DNA of 64,000 nt from Kryptolebias marmoratus (GCF_001649575.2 NC_051431.1:23002826-23066825); one strand, 5' to 3'. Counted from the stretch's first letter, positions 48,074 to 60,518 are shown. The notes: generated from the sequence alone by a model not told the origin. Program-made: numbers and translations.

Positions 48074-49125
48074 CTTAAGCTGAATATTCTCTGTTTATTT
48101 ACAAAGTCATTCTCATTTTTAGAGCTTATCCCTGTTTGAGGTCACTACACTCCTAACTTCAAGCTATATTTGCACAATGTAATGTAAAAACAGCCTTTTA
48201 AACACCAAACCCACTTATTTTACTTTTAATGCACAAGTGTCTGACTTAAAGCTATTCCCATTTCTCATATTTTTGTACACTTGTATACTTGATGTATAAT
48301 GTTGATCCCTTTTTTCTGCAATGATTGCTTTCTTATTGGAACAGTTCAATAAAGTTAAAAACAATTTTTTTTACCTTAGGTATTTTAGTGTCATAATAAG
48401 GTTGTTTTTCTCGTTTCTGTGTCTATCTTTTTTATTTCTGTGAGACACAGACTAAAAATTGTATAGGCCTTGTTTCACAAGTGCTTCCTAATGTTTTGAT
48501 GGAAAGATGTGCCACTGAGGGCACATTCAGGGCAAATGGGAAAACAAAGTTTCCTACTTCTGGCACAGAAATAAATGACATCTAGGAAGAAGTACAGTTG
48601 CTTTGTATTAAGTGCTGCTAGGACTGCTTAGAACACAATGTTCTGCTTGGAAAATCCTGCATCACTGAAGACCAATTACACAATCACACACACTCGCTCC
48701 CCATAGCAGCATCCTCCCATAACAAAGCACCAGTGCACCTTGCAAAAAACTAGGTAGGAATGATTCAAACAACTCAGAAAAACAGGTATCTAAATTGTTT
48801 ATCTGACCACTTAACCCCACAGATACCAAACACAATGGATCAGTGCACACCTAATCCAGAGTCCCAACTCTAAAGTTAATGGGATTTATTGCTAATGTCA
48901 GTGTATCAGACACCGAATGGTCAGAATGATTTTAGTGACAATAGTGTTACTCGCTTTTACGTTTTTATGTTACTGTTGTGTGTAAGAACCCTGTTAGTGA
49001 AACAGATTGCAGACCGTTCACCTGATTCATGATATTCATTTGGAAAGGCAAGCACCAAAGCTTTCAAATTTATTGTCGTTGTTGTATGTTCAGGTCTCAT
49101 CAATAAAACCTATGGCTGATATATC
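48074..49125. other. unassigned DNA
   Basis: No gene or repeat family recognised. AT-rich. Confidence 0.45.
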
Positions 49126-49127
49126 AT

Positions 49128-49462
49128 CTATCCATCCATTTTCTTTACCCGCTTCTCCATTCCAGGTCACGGGGAGCTGGTGCCTATCTCCAGCAGTCAC
49201 TGTGCAGGAGGCAGGGAACACCCTGGACAGGTCGCAAGTCCATCACAGGGACACATAGAGACAAACAACCATTCACACCTAGGGACTTACTTACTGATTA
49301 ACCTAACATGCACGTTTTTGGTCTGTGGGAGGAAACCAAAGTAAACACACAAATACACAGAGAGAACATGCAATTTCCACCCAGAAAGGCCCCAGGTTGG
49401 AAGCGAGCCTGCAACCTTTTTGCTGGGAGATGACTGCTCTAACCACTATGCCACTGTCCACT
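49128..49462 (-). mobile_element. SINE-like dispersed repeat, near full-length copy 3
   Basis: On the minus strand it reads GTGGTTAGAGCAGTCATCTCC, GAGAACATGC-type and CCTCCCACAGACCAAAAACG segments, GTTAGGTTAATCAGTAAG, CCCTAGGTGTGAATGG, TGGACTTGCGACCTGTCCAG, CACTGTGCACAGTGACTGCT-type segments and AAGAAAATGGATGGATAGAT. This gives tRNA-like head, body and GGAT tail in full order. It is the best representative of the family in this window. Confidence 0.8.
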
Positions 49463-51350
49463 CAACTGATATTTCGATAAATTTAAAATAAGTCCTCTAA
49501 GACAAAATGTATATCAGAACAGTAGCAGTGATGTTTCTGGATAGTTTTAGTTTTGCTGTTCCAACCCTGCTACACAGTCACTTGCTGATTTACAGTTTGT
49601 GTTTTTTTTTTATTTGACAATGTCTGACAATCAATCTTATCTGTTGATTTTTATAATACATATATATAATAAAAAATATATATGTATATACATAGTTATA
49701 GAAAAACATCTTATTTCATTCACTTTAAAACACTTAGCTGCTGTTTTTTTTTTTTTTTTTTAAGTTGATTGCTTACAGTTTATGAGATTTTCAGACCATT
49801 TAATTTAACCACTAATTTAGCTGCTTTTTTTTTTTTTTTTTTTTTTGCTGGAAATTATGTTCAATTTGTACCATTCAATATGATTCAATTTAAAATGCTA
49901 CATTAGTATTTAAATAAATTACTTAAGGCCTAGGTATTATTTATTCAGCTTTGTTTTACTTATTTGTTATTGCCTGCAGATGGACCTGAAAAGTGTTGTA
50001 AATTTTTTTCTTACTCTGCCTCTGCAGAGAGCTTTTGTATAAAAGCCTCCACAGCTGCTTCTTTCAATACAGGCTGTGCTCAATAGGCTTTACCTACAGC
50101 AGCCTCACTCACAGTGAAAGGTATTTATAAAGAGAAAGGAAGTTCTGCCCATTGATTCACTGCTTTGTCTTTGAGCTTCCTACACGATCATAGTAAAGGA
50201 GATTGAGTAGTTTCTCAGTTCTTTGTCCTTTTCCTGTTTTTTGTTCTTAGAGTAGAGCCAATGAAAACCTTGCAGGAATAGGAAAAAAAAAACAAACAAT
50301 GATTTTCTAAGTTTTTTTAACTGAAGTCCTCTTTGCTGTTGTGCATACTAAAGTCTTCCTTAAACAGTACATTTTATATGCAGGGAAAAAGTGTATACCT
50401 TTAAAGATGTAAGAATGTAGTAACTGCTGCAATTAGGTTTTCCTGCAGTTAAGTTAAAAAAAGAAAATGCTGTTTATGGGAACAGCTTAGAAGTGAGCAG
50501 ACAGAAGAGACGAGATCAATTTGTTGACCTCAGGGTCAAATTCGGAATTGATTTCCTTCAGTCCATTTTCCAAAGTGAGAACTCTGTGAAGCAGTAAATC
50601 AGTTCCTTGAGTACAATGGGAAGAACAACTGGCACCAGGACGAAGGCTGGTTGAACAGTGAGAGCCATGTTCCTCCCTAGTGAACACAATTTCTATTAAA
50701 ACTCTCTCAAACAGCTCCACAGATGGTCCTTGTTAAAATGGCTTAAAACATAACAGCATGTTAAACAAGTGTTGTATAAATATTTCAGTATAGGAGACAA
50801 ACTTTCAGACATGCAGCATTTTTAGTATTTACACCAGCCTTACTCCGGCAGGTATATTTATGAAGTACAAGTCATGAACTTCACCACATCAGCGCATTCA
50901 TTTTAAGCTGTGTGGGCAGCTTCTTCTATCTGAAAAGTTTAGTGAAAGGACTTAAAAAAAAGAATGGCTCACTTTGTAACAGCATGTTTTAAAATGCCTG
51001 GCTTTTAAAACCCTCTAGTTTTTAGTGCCAGTAGTATGAAAGGTCATTTTTCAGAGTGTACAGTTTATCATTCATTATTGCACCTTGGAAATAGTTTTTT
51101 GTGATTTAGGCCACAATTCCATAAGTTTTAAGGTGTAGAACACCATGTACAAGCTGGGTGTCTAAAGATAAAGGAAGCAACATCATTTAGGTTATAAAAA
51201 TAAGCAGTCAAAAATCTTTTGGGCTTTCTCTGTAAATAAACTAATGTGTTGTTCAGTTTAATTTAGTTTAGTTTAGTTTTTTTGTTTATTTGTTTTGTTT
51301 GCTTGTTTTTATCATTTGCTGGTAAATTATTAAATTAGATTAAGAAATTG
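49463..51350. other. intron-like DNA with long T runs
   Basis: Poly-T at 49745-49762 and 49826-49847. No coding signal; the minus frame 50720-50487 has no family match. Confidence 0.45.
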
Positions 51351-51353
51351 AGG

Positions 51354-51425
<72 letters not shown>
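51354..51425. repeat. (TA)n microsatellite
   Basis: About 72 bp of near-pure TA, ending 165 bp before the recursive-splice candidate. Confidence 0.95.
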
Positions 51426-51431
<6 letters not shown>

Positions 51432-51569
51432 TTAGTTTGTTTCTTAAAAGAAATTCTTATTTATTCTGTGCTGTTTTTATGTGTGACATTGTGAAATACA
51501 GACAACATATTTTCCCACTTGTATTTAAAACTATATGTTGCAAACAGAAGTGCCTCTTTACTTATATTT

Positions 51570-51657
51570 ATTCTCCTTTTGTGTTTTCTAGGTAAGGAAG
51601 GAGTCTTTCATCCTCTGCCTTCTGTATGTGAGCCTGAGTGATGTCTGTGATGTGAGT
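51570..51657 (+). promoter_or_regulatory. candidate recursive splice site with RS-exon (51592-51651)
   Basis: TTCTCCTTTTGTGTTTTCTAG is a strong pyrimidine tract plus acceptor ending at 51591. It is followed immediately by GTAAGG, a strong donor. An acceptor fused to a donor is the ratchet layout used to remove long introns in steps. Vertebrate sites are followed by a short RS-exon with its own donor. Here GTGAGT at 51652-51657 would end a 60-nt RS-exon. If joined to the phase-1 leader exon at 583, the frame reads GKEGVFHPLPSVCEPE then TGA, so inclusion would truncate the protein. This is a motif-level inference only; nothing in the DNA proves use. Confidence 0.4.
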
Positions 51658-53060
51658 GTGTGTGCGTGAGTGTGTGTTTGCTGATTCAAGTCCCTGTCTG
51701 CCAGCGGGGTAACACCATCACTGAGCTGAAAAGAGAAAGTAAGATTACACCACACACTTTCTCTCAGGCTCCTATTCACACACACACACACACACAGCTT
51801 TCTGATGCTGCTTCCTGTCTATTCATCTCTCTAACAAGACTTCAGTTCTGATGATTTATATTTGATTTCTGCTTCAGTTCTTCAGTTCCTGTCATTCCAA
51901 GTCATTTCTAATTAAACCAACAGTTTGCTACTAAAGCTCATGAATTATATTTGTGTTAAAAAGCTTGTTCAAAAAGAAATCCTTGCTACATGCCCCATGA
52001 ACAGTGCAGAACATGCAGATGAAGAACCACCCGTGCTCTTATAGGGATTTAAAACTTTCAGACAAGCTTTAAGGTACTCAGTTTGGTTTGGGTTCATTCA
52101 AACTTGGAAATATTCAGGATAACATTTATAGTTCTGTGTTCTCTGGGCAGATTTATGTAGAAAAAAACCATCATTTTAAACAAATGGTTGACGCATATAG
52201 ATGAACAGTCATCACAGGCACTCCAGCTGTAGAAAAATGTAGTGTACAGTATAACAATGAAGACATTCAAACTAAAAGCTCAATATACACCAGAATTTCT
52301 TGCACAAGTTTTTAAAATGTTTAAAATTAATCTTTTTTTTCCACATCAGCTGCACTTGTTCATACAGTGTCCTGTGTTCAGGACTCAGTGATAGTCACTG
52401 ATACTCATCTACAGTTGTGATCTGCTTCACCGGAGGGGGGCTCTCTGAGGGCCAACCACTTGCTGTGATGTCATAGAGCGTGCTGTGATGCACTGAGTGT
52501 TTCCATCTGTCATTTTGTCACTTCACTCCTTGGTGCAGGCGCAGGTGGTCCATAAGAGCAGGTGGGGCACAACCCCACCTAAAAAACAAAACACAAAACA
52601 AACAACAACAACAAAAAAATCATTAACCCAAAAGTAATTCCTCCTAATAAAAATGTAAACTACTTAATTACTTAGCTTGCTCTATATTGTTTGTTCTGTG
52701 TATTTTTGAACTATTTTGACCTTCTTTAATGGAATTGAAAATGGTCTTGGTGATTCGTTCTTAGTTTAGTACTTATCTGCAGTTATGGGACAGCACAGGT
52801 TACCACCTGCATTCATCAGTAAATTTATTGTATCACCCTGTCGGCAGTGATCAGAACTGCAGGCAGCTCCAACAATGTTTTATTGGAGCAGAAATAAGTC
52901 TGCCCTAAGTAAATATTGTGCTGGTTTTAGCTTATTGATACCATCAACTCTGTAGCTTATGTGATCTTATTTCGGTAAAAGCAGGAATGGTATTTAGCAT
53001 TGAACCTGCCATGATTAACAGTAAAGAATCTCTGTTTAAAAAATTCATTTGTGAGACAAA
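51658..53060. other. intron-like DNA with (CA)n at 51778-51797
   Basis: The segment 52420-52580 is less AT-rich but has no frame or repeat match that I recognise. Confidence 0.45.
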
Positions 53061-53064
53061 GCCG

Positions 53065-53372
53065 TTATATAGATAGAGCTGTTGCCTCACAGCGAGAAAG
53101 TCACAGGTTCATGGAGTTTGCATGTTCTCCCCGTGTACATGTGGGTTTTCTTCGGATCCTCGTCACACTGACCAAAAACATGTATGATAGGTTCATAGAA
53201 AATCCCTAGGTGTGAGTGAGAGTGTGAATGGTGGTCCGTCTCGTTTATCTCTACGTGGCCCTGTGATGGACCTGTGTACTCAGCCTCTCACACAGTGACT
53301 GATGAAGATGGACACCAGCTGCTGACCCAGAAAGGAAAAGCAGATAAAAAAATATGGATGGATGGATGGGTG
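53065..53372 (+). mobile_element. SINE-like dispersed repeat, copy 4
   Basis: AGAGCTGTTGCCTCACAGCG, TGGAGTTTGCATGTTCTCCC, CCAAAAACATGTATGATAGG, CCCTAGGTGTGAGTGAG, GCCCTGTGATGGACCTG, CACAGTGACTGATGAAGATG and a GGATGGATGG tail appear in the family order. The B-box region is partly deleted. Confidence 0.75.
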
Positions 53373-53860
53373 GAATTTAGAAAATAAATTATTAGTCAGT
53401 AGATTGGAGCAGACAGATTGGACATGAACAAAACTCACAGAAAACTAAAGACAGAAAGGAGATAGACATTTTCTCCAACATGGTAGGCCTATTTTTTTGT
53501 ATCTATCTGCAAATAATTAAGACTTTAACTAATTATGTGGTCTCTGAATAAATAATTTGCAGCTTTAAAGCAAAAGGGGTAAATATATGTGACCAATGCT
53601 GGCAAAATGAGTTGGCATGAGCACAGGCTGCAGTGCAGAAAAGTAAAAAATATTTAGTTTGACATAGTTGGGATTTGCATAAAAAACTTTTCATTAGGAC
53701 ACAATTTAAAATAAAATAATATGTATGGCTTTAAAAATAATACTTTAAATTCTGATCCTTTTTAATTTCCTCTTAAACTGACCATTTTTCTCTGCCAGCT
53801 GCCACAAGGCTGAGACATCACGTCGGGTAATGTTTGATTTAACTGTGAAGCTTGGGGATG
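53373..53860. other. unassigned AT-rich DNA
   Basis: No feature recognised. Confidence 0.45.
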
Positions 53861-54262
53861 TAAAGTTAACTTTTTAAACCCCTTTTGGCTCAAAATTTTA
53901 ACTTATTTGGTTTAATCTGACTCTCCTATTTAACTTTTATGCTGATTCAACACCTCATGTTAATATGTTAGTACTAATTTCAAACAATCAGTAATTTTTC
54001 ATAACCTGCCATAACTTGTGATATATTTGGTTGTTCAATAAACTGTGCAAAACTTTATTCAGTTGTGCGCGTGTGTTTTGATATAATTATAATATTTCTC
54101 CGAAGTAAAGAACTCGTGGTTTAGGGTAACTTAATTTTTTAAGACTGATAAGGATATAAATCCTAGGTTTATATAAAAATTTTCCCTCTGTCTGAGGGTG
54201 GTGTTCCCTGTTAAAATCTTATGAACTGTTAACGATTCATAACGTTTCCATCATATTTTATG
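53861..54262 (+). repeat. dispersed repeat family B, copy 2 (about 402 bp)
   Basis: Collinear with 31486-31879 in the same orientation. It has an extra stretch of about 25 bp near 54132-54157 and lacks the CATCACATAAATG segment after AATAAAC. The TTGTTCAATAAACTGTGCAA then GTTGTGCGCGTGTG core looks like a polyadenylation signal with GT-rich downstream element. Both copies begin TAAAGTTAACTT. Confidence 0.75.
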
Positions 54263-54920
54263 TACCCTCCTACATTTATTTGTTTTAATTTATTTTCACC
54301 AGTTTCCTCATTTCCACAATACTGTGTGTCAGAGCCCTATGATAGTCTGCACCTTTTTCTGCCATTGTTTAAATATTCCTTCAAGCCTCAAGAGATAATA
54401 TGGTTCTTATTCAAAGCAGCTGAAGTGATAATATCATTAGTTTACGGTTGGTGATCATGGTGGGTGGGGGATAAAGTTGTGCATCTTCAGCAGGGGGCCA
54501 TTTCAACTCGCTGCAGGGTTATCTCTGTCTCTGAAGATGACTGCTGAGCCTGAGCTGAATGACTCTCTACTCCATAATAAATTCTGTCTGCAGCACTTTT
54601 TTTCCCACCATCCTCAGGTCTGTTAAATCACACCAGGAGCTGCTCTTGGGCATTTTTAAGTTTGGGCTTCGAAATGCAGATGGAAATCTGTCAGGTGGTC
54701 CATATATTTGACTCTTTAATCTTAAAACTAAGACTGAAAGAGAATTAAAATGAAATGATCTCAATCTCAAAAGCTTATTAAATAAAATCTTAGTTTTATG
54801 TTCTTTCATAAGCATTTCTTTATTACTGATAGTCTGTCTTGTATCAAACATCATCAAAGATGAAAAGAGTTCAGCAAACAGATTTTACTTCCTAATAGGA
54901 AACTGTAGCTTAATGATCTG

Positions 54921-55007
<87 letters not shown>

Positions 55008-55020
55008 GTCTATCTGTCTA

Positions 55021-55060
<40 letters not shown>

Positions 55061-55870
55061 TCTACCTATACATCTCAGTTTAGAAGCACCTTAGTTTGAA
55101 CTCTACACTCTCTGCTTTTTGGAATTAATAAAGCTCCTCAGATGACAAGCAAAACATATTCAACTACAGAATAGAAGTCCACTTATTTTATTTAACCTTT
55201 TGTATACATTATACTGATTTATTTGCTTATGGTTTTATTTTGGAGCTCTACTGATTAGATCAACATGATTTAGACATAAATATGTCCTTCTTAACTTCTA
55301 GGTAGTTTTGATGGGAAAAGGCAGATGCCCACATGAGCCTGGTAAATGTCTACAGCCAAATTACTTAAAGTCAAAATTATGTGTTATTGAGGTCATGTGT
55401 GAAGTAAAATAGGCTATTACCTTGAAAGAGCCACACCAGCAGGTTATGTGCTGAAGACAATTGCTAATGTTTGTTTTTTTGTTTGTTTGTTTGTTTTCCC
55501 TTCCCTTTGGGCTGCTTTTAAATTGTTTGATGACAGTCAGAATTTCCTCACAGATAAATCTGATAAGAAGGCATAAAGATTAACTATATACTGTATATTC
55601 AGTAGTCCCTATAATCTATGTAAATCCTACACTAAACAAAATAAACTGTTTCTAACAATTACATTGTAATTGTTAAGGTTAACTACATCTCACAAAGACA
55701 ATCAAACTGTTGTATCATTTTCATGTAGAATATGAATTCTCTCAAATCCATGTGTCTAACCCATTTACCCAACCCAGGTAACCAAGTTGTTAAAAACTTG
55801 TCTGTGCTCCTACATGTAACCCTTTTGTTACCTGCGACAAGGTACTTTTGGTTGTGTCACTTGGTTTGTT
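54263..55870. other. intron-like DNA with a large tetranucleotide array
   Basis: Holds the (TCTA)n array at 54917-55068 and a TTTG run at about 55471-55495. No gene recognised. Confidence 0.5.
54917..55068. repeat. (TCTA)n/(TCTG)n tetranucleotide microsatellite
   Basis: About 150 bp of TCTA units with TCTG blocks near the right end, a compound array likely to vary in length between individuals. Confidence 0.97.
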
Positions 55871-55939
55871 TGTCTGTCTTTTAACAAGATCATGAAGAAC
55901 TAATGAACAGATTTAGATGAAAATTTCAGGAAACGTTTT

Positions 55940-57390
55940 CAGGTTGGACAAGATGTGCAGCAGGTTAAGCTTGTTAAAGACGGAAATGGTAATGTTGTAA
56001 CAGGTGAGGAGAGGGTGATGGGAAGATGGAAGGAGTACTTTGAGGAGCTGATGAATGAAGAGAATGAAAGAGAAAGAAGAGTAGATGTCATAGAAACTGT
56101 AGCCCAGGAAGTGGAAAAGATTAGTGAGGATAAAGTTCAGAAAGCTTTGAAGAGGATAAATGGGAAGGCAGTTGAACCTGATGACATACCAGTGGAGGTA
56201 TGGAAATGTCTAGGGGAGATGGCAGTGAGGTTTTGACTCGATTATTCAATGACATTTTAAGAGTGAGAATATGCCTGAGGAATGGAAGAGAAGTATGCTG
56301 GTATATTTTTTAAGAATAAGGGTGGTGTACAGAGTTGTAGCAACTTCAGGGGATCTCAGTGGATAAGTCATAAGATGAACATCTGAGAGAGTGTTGTGAA
56401 AGCTAGACTTAGACAAGTGGTGACTATTTGTGAGCAGCAGTATGGTTTTATGCCAAGAAAGAGGACCACAGATGCCATCTTTACCTTGAGGAGGCTGATG
56501 GGGGAGTACAGGGAGGGTCAGAAAGAACTTCATTGTTTCTTTGTGGAATTAGAAAAAGCATACGACATGATGCTGAGGGAGGGGCTGTGGGGTTGTATGA
56601 CGAAATCTGGAGTTGCAGAGAAGTATCTTAGACTGGTACAGGACATGTATGACGACAGCAGGACAATAGTGAGTTGGGACTGCACCAAGGATATGTTCTG
56701 AGCCCCTTCTTGTTTGCTCTGGTGATGGACAGACTAACAGATGAGGTCAGGCAAGAATCCCTATGGACTATGACATTTGCAGATGAAATTGTGAACTGTG
56801 GTGAGAACAGGGAAAAGGTGGAAGAGAATTTGGTGAGGTGGAAGTATGCAACTGAAAGATGAGGAATGAAAGTCAGCTGTAGCAAGACAGAGTACATGTG
56901 TGTGAATGAGAGAGAGGCAGGTGGAACAGTGAGGCTACAAGGAGCAGAGGTCACAAAGGTGCAGGACTTCAAGTACTTAGGGTTGGCTGTGCAGGAAAAC
57001 AAGGAGGATTTGTCACAGAAGGATGACAGCAAAGGTCAAAGGGAAGGTTTACAAGACAGTGGTGAAAGCAGCTATGTTGCATAGCTTGAAAACAGTGGTA
57101 CTGACAAAAAGACAGGAGACAGAGCTGCAAGTGGCAGAGCTGAAGATGTTGAGGTTCTCCTTGGGAGTGACAAGGATGGACATGATTAGGAATGAGGACA
57201 TGAGCGGTACAGCACTGGTTGAATGACTGGGAGATAAAGTTAGAGAGGCCAGACTGAGATGGTTTGGACATGTGCAGAGGAGGGACAGTGGGTATATTGG
57301 TAGATGGATGTTAGAGGTGCAGCTGCTAGGAAAAAGACAAAGAAGAAGGCCAAAGATGAGGTATGTGGATGCAGTTGGAGAGGACTTTTT
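55940..57390 (+). pseudogene. RTE-like LINE reverse transcriptase, longest copy (copy 3)
   Basis: The pieces run in order. 55955-56236 holds GEERVMGRWKEYFEELMNEE and DDIPVEVWKCLGEMA. 56396-56701 holds ICEQQYGFMPRKRTTDAIFT, EGQKELHCFFVELEKAYD and GVAEKYLRLVQDMYDDS. 56674-56862 holds GLHQGYVLSPFLFALVMDRL and TFADEIVNCGENREKVEENL. 56866-57084 holds KVSCSKTEYMCVNEREAGGT and KVQDFKYLG. 57023-57226 holds KGKVYKTVVKAAM and KMLRFSLGVTRMDMIRNE. From 57245 comes the C-terminal arm (EARLRWFGHVQRRDSGYIG-like). The catalytic FADD box reads FADE, so it would be inactive even without the five or more stops and frameshifts. The 5' endonuclease and the 3' tail are missing. Confidence 0.92.
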
Positions 57391-57588
57391 TTTTCCTTTT
57401 GTTTTTGCATTTCCCCAAAATATATCCAACAAAAAATCAAACTCATTAAGAAAACATTTAGGAATCAGCACTAGAGCTGAGACCTGAACAATAATGCCTT
57501 TTCCCTTTTGAAGTCAATATGCTCCTAGAAAGAGACTGGGTACAATTTAGTTACCTGTCCTGATCCAGAAGGTTTTAACATCTTTCTC

Positions 57589-58068
57589 TGTCAGGATCTG
57601 TGGATTTTAGTTGTTTTATGGTAGATTATTTGTGTTTAGTGTTTTTGAGTTTATTTCTCTTGTTTGTTCTTTGTGATGATTAGTTTCTGTATTTCCCTTG
57701 TTTTAAGTTTCTTTCTTGAGCTTCTCTGTCTTTTCCAGAAATCCTCAGTACTTTTCCAATGTTAGCCTTCACTTCCCAGGTCTGCCCCGCCCATTTACAC
57801 CTGTTCCCTGTTGACATTTAGCCAAATGTCTACATTTACCTCATCAGCCCAGCCTTCTCAAGCTCATTTTCCCAGTCCATCTGCAGTTTGGCACTTGTTC
57901 ATGCCCTGCTTTGGTCTTCATTTTGCCTCTTACTGTTATTTGTGCATTTCCTAAAATGTCATCCCTTTGTTTTCTTTTGTTTATTTCAATAATAAATCTC
58001 TAAGTTTAACTCAAGTTCATCTCGTTGGTCTGCATTTCTGAGGCCCATCTCTCCTTCTTACAATGACA
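57589..58068 (+). mobile_element. solo LTR, 480 bp
   Basis: The block begins TGTCAGGATCTGTGG and ends CTTACAATGACA, giving TGTCA/TGACA inverted ends. AATAAA sits at about 57990 near the 3' end. The flanks TTCTC (57584-57588) and TCCTC (58069-58073) agree at four of five bases, a slightly decayed target duplication. The body composition (T-rich then CACCTGTTCCC-like) parallels the LTR at 17266. It lies just beyond the LINE copy. No internal genes remain. Confidence 0.75.
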
Positions 58069-58073
58069 TCCTC

Positions 58074-60008
58074 ACTGCTTTCCTATTTGTTGGCTGTTAT
58101 TGGTCAAATGAAATTGTGATGTAGTAGGTAAAATCATTGTAGCAGTGACAGAAACCTCAGGGACAAGATAGAAGATAATTTTTGCACATTTCTGCCATTA
58201 AAGTGAAAGCTGTTTTTTTTATAATGGGCAGTAATAAAATATACACACGTCTACACAGAGGTGATAAGCTGCAGGTTTAACACCTACTGAAAATGTTTGG
58301 TCAGTAAAGTGGAAGATTGTCTCTCACACTAACACTTCAGATAGCTGGTGTGAAACTTTACTATAGAAATTGTGACATGCACTGTTATCATTTGTTTCCT
58401 AAAATATCCTTTACATATCCTAGGACAAATTCATTTAGAACTGCTTTCTCACTGTAAAGGTTGGTTGTCTTTAATTTAGCTGAAAGTCACTCAAAAACAA
58501 AACAAAACAAAAACAAACAAACAAAAAAGCCTGGAATCAAAAACCTTTCTTTCATGTGTAACATGCCCATAAATGGGTTTATTGATTCTTCAAACATTTT
58601 GGGTTTTACACAAACTTATCTTCCTCTCTAATTCTTCCCAGGAGTACTTTCATTGTTGACTTTGTTCCCTCATGTCATGACAGTTTTGGATGGATTTGTT
58701 TTATTTCTCACAATGGCTGGCAACTCTGCTGAAAAACAGGAGTGGGCTAAGAATAAATAATGAAAAAACAAACAAAAAAAATGGGATAAAGATGAGGTGA
58801 GTGAGCATTTTCAGTACTTCCTCAGGTTGCATCAATGACAGATTAAAAAAGAAAAGCTTTTCTGCAGATGGCTGTAAATTTGTTTTCAATGCAGCACAGC
58901 ACTGTCTTAATACTAATTACTACTCACATGTGTAATGGGTCAAATGCATAAGGCAAATTTCATTTTTGTATATACACATACACTGATGACAGCCTTAAAC
59001 ATTTTGTATTTATTAAGTTTGGTAAGACATGCTCTTTATTCTGTTTGGTGCAGCCTAACATTTCTCCCCAAAATTACTAAATTAAATAACAATAAATTGA
59101 TAGTTGATTGGTGAACTGAAGTAAACACTGGATCAAAGGATAAAAACAGATTCTCAGGGGAATATTTGTCTGACTGAGCAGATTGCAACTGATTAACCTG
59201 AATATACATTTGCATCACATCTTCATATTTTCTGATACAACATAAGGAAATATGTAAGAGAAAGCATCAACAAAACTTTTTACATGTATTTTACAGATTA
59301 GCAAATAAAAACTAAGGTTGTAAATATTACTTTTCCACTTGGTAGAGAAGACAAAAGAGTATTATTGAATTCAGCCAACTTCCCAGTAGCTCAGTTTGTT
59401 CTGAAATCTACTAAATTTACAATGAATACTTTTATATTTCAGTAGTTTCCAGCAGGATTGTCCTGTAGGACCTCATTCATTTTGAGAGGCAGCAAAAAGA
59501 GTACTTAGATAAAACACATGAGATGGAGATGTGGACTGCTGTACTTTCCCATATTTTATTTTTTGCTTCAGCTAAAAACAACTGGATTCAAGTATGGTTT
59601 TATTTCATATACCAAATAAAGAAATACCCAAAACTCTGTTGGACAGTGAGATTGAATTTGTATAGGATTATAATTTATTTACAAATTAGATCAAACTGAT
59701 GCTCAATCTTTATGTATAAACTTAGGTCTGCCTGAGTGAGACAGATTTGTAGACCTAAACCTTCTTTTAGAAAATAAAGTTTATTTTATGCTGAATTTAA
59801 ATAAAAAATAAAGAAATCCATCTGGATAAAGTGTCAAATTATTAACCATTTATCATCTCAAGCTGGTTTCTGAAACCAGTCATCATGCCACTGATCCAGT
59901 GATTTCAACTGAAAAAAAAGTCCTCATTTTTATCATTTAACCCATACAATATGCATTTTATCAACTAAATTACATATGCACATGCTAAACCAAGGATTTT
60001 GTACATAT
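58074..60008. other. unassigned AT-rich DNA
   Basis: No gene, RNA or transposon signal recognised. Confidence 0.5.
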
Positions 60009-60016
60009 GCAATGAC

Positions 60017-60510
60017 TAGGAGTGTATTGTACGCCTAAATCATGATTTGGTACATAGAAGGGTCACGGTTCGTTTGAAAAAAATAAACAAATGCCAAAGA
60101 GTACATTTTTTTCTGTCTGTGTTAAATAACATAATAATAATAATAATTTAAATAACTGAATAAACATACTAATTGGTTGCCATGTTGCTTACATGACAGA
60201 ATGTCCTGCCATACCTACAGATCTCATCTCTCTCTCTCTCCCTCGTGCAACTGTCCATGGTCGGTGGCACCACAGAGCCTTTTAACACACAGCTGATTTG
60301 AACTGAACAAGCAGGTATTTACTTCTGCAAGTTATTCTGAGCCACCCATGCTTTGTTTGGTGTAATACTTCCTTTGCTTCTTTTCTCTCTTGGCTGTTGG
60401 CAAGATGCAGGTAAATAAAACATGTACCCTCTCTGGGAGCGGTGATCACCTGTGCATGTTGGATTTGTCGTCAGCGGTATGAATACAGTACATGTACCGT
60501 TACACCTCTA
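60017..60510. mobile_element. hAT-like non-autonomous element, 494 bp
   Basis: The ends are TAGGAGTGTATTGTACG and GTACCGTTACACCTCTA, decayed inverted repeats of the TAGRGGTGTAACGGTAC type common in fish. The eight-base flanks GCAATGAC (60009-60016) and GTAATGAC (60511-60518) agree at seven of eight bases, the duplication length of hAT transposons. No transposase frame is present. Confidence 0.8.
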
Positions 60511-60518
60511 GTAATGAC

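Noticed and set aside
60404..60416. CAG|GTAAAT as a second recursive splice site
   Set aside because: It lies inside the hAT-like element, and the pyrimidine tract is separated from the AG by a purine-rich stretch.
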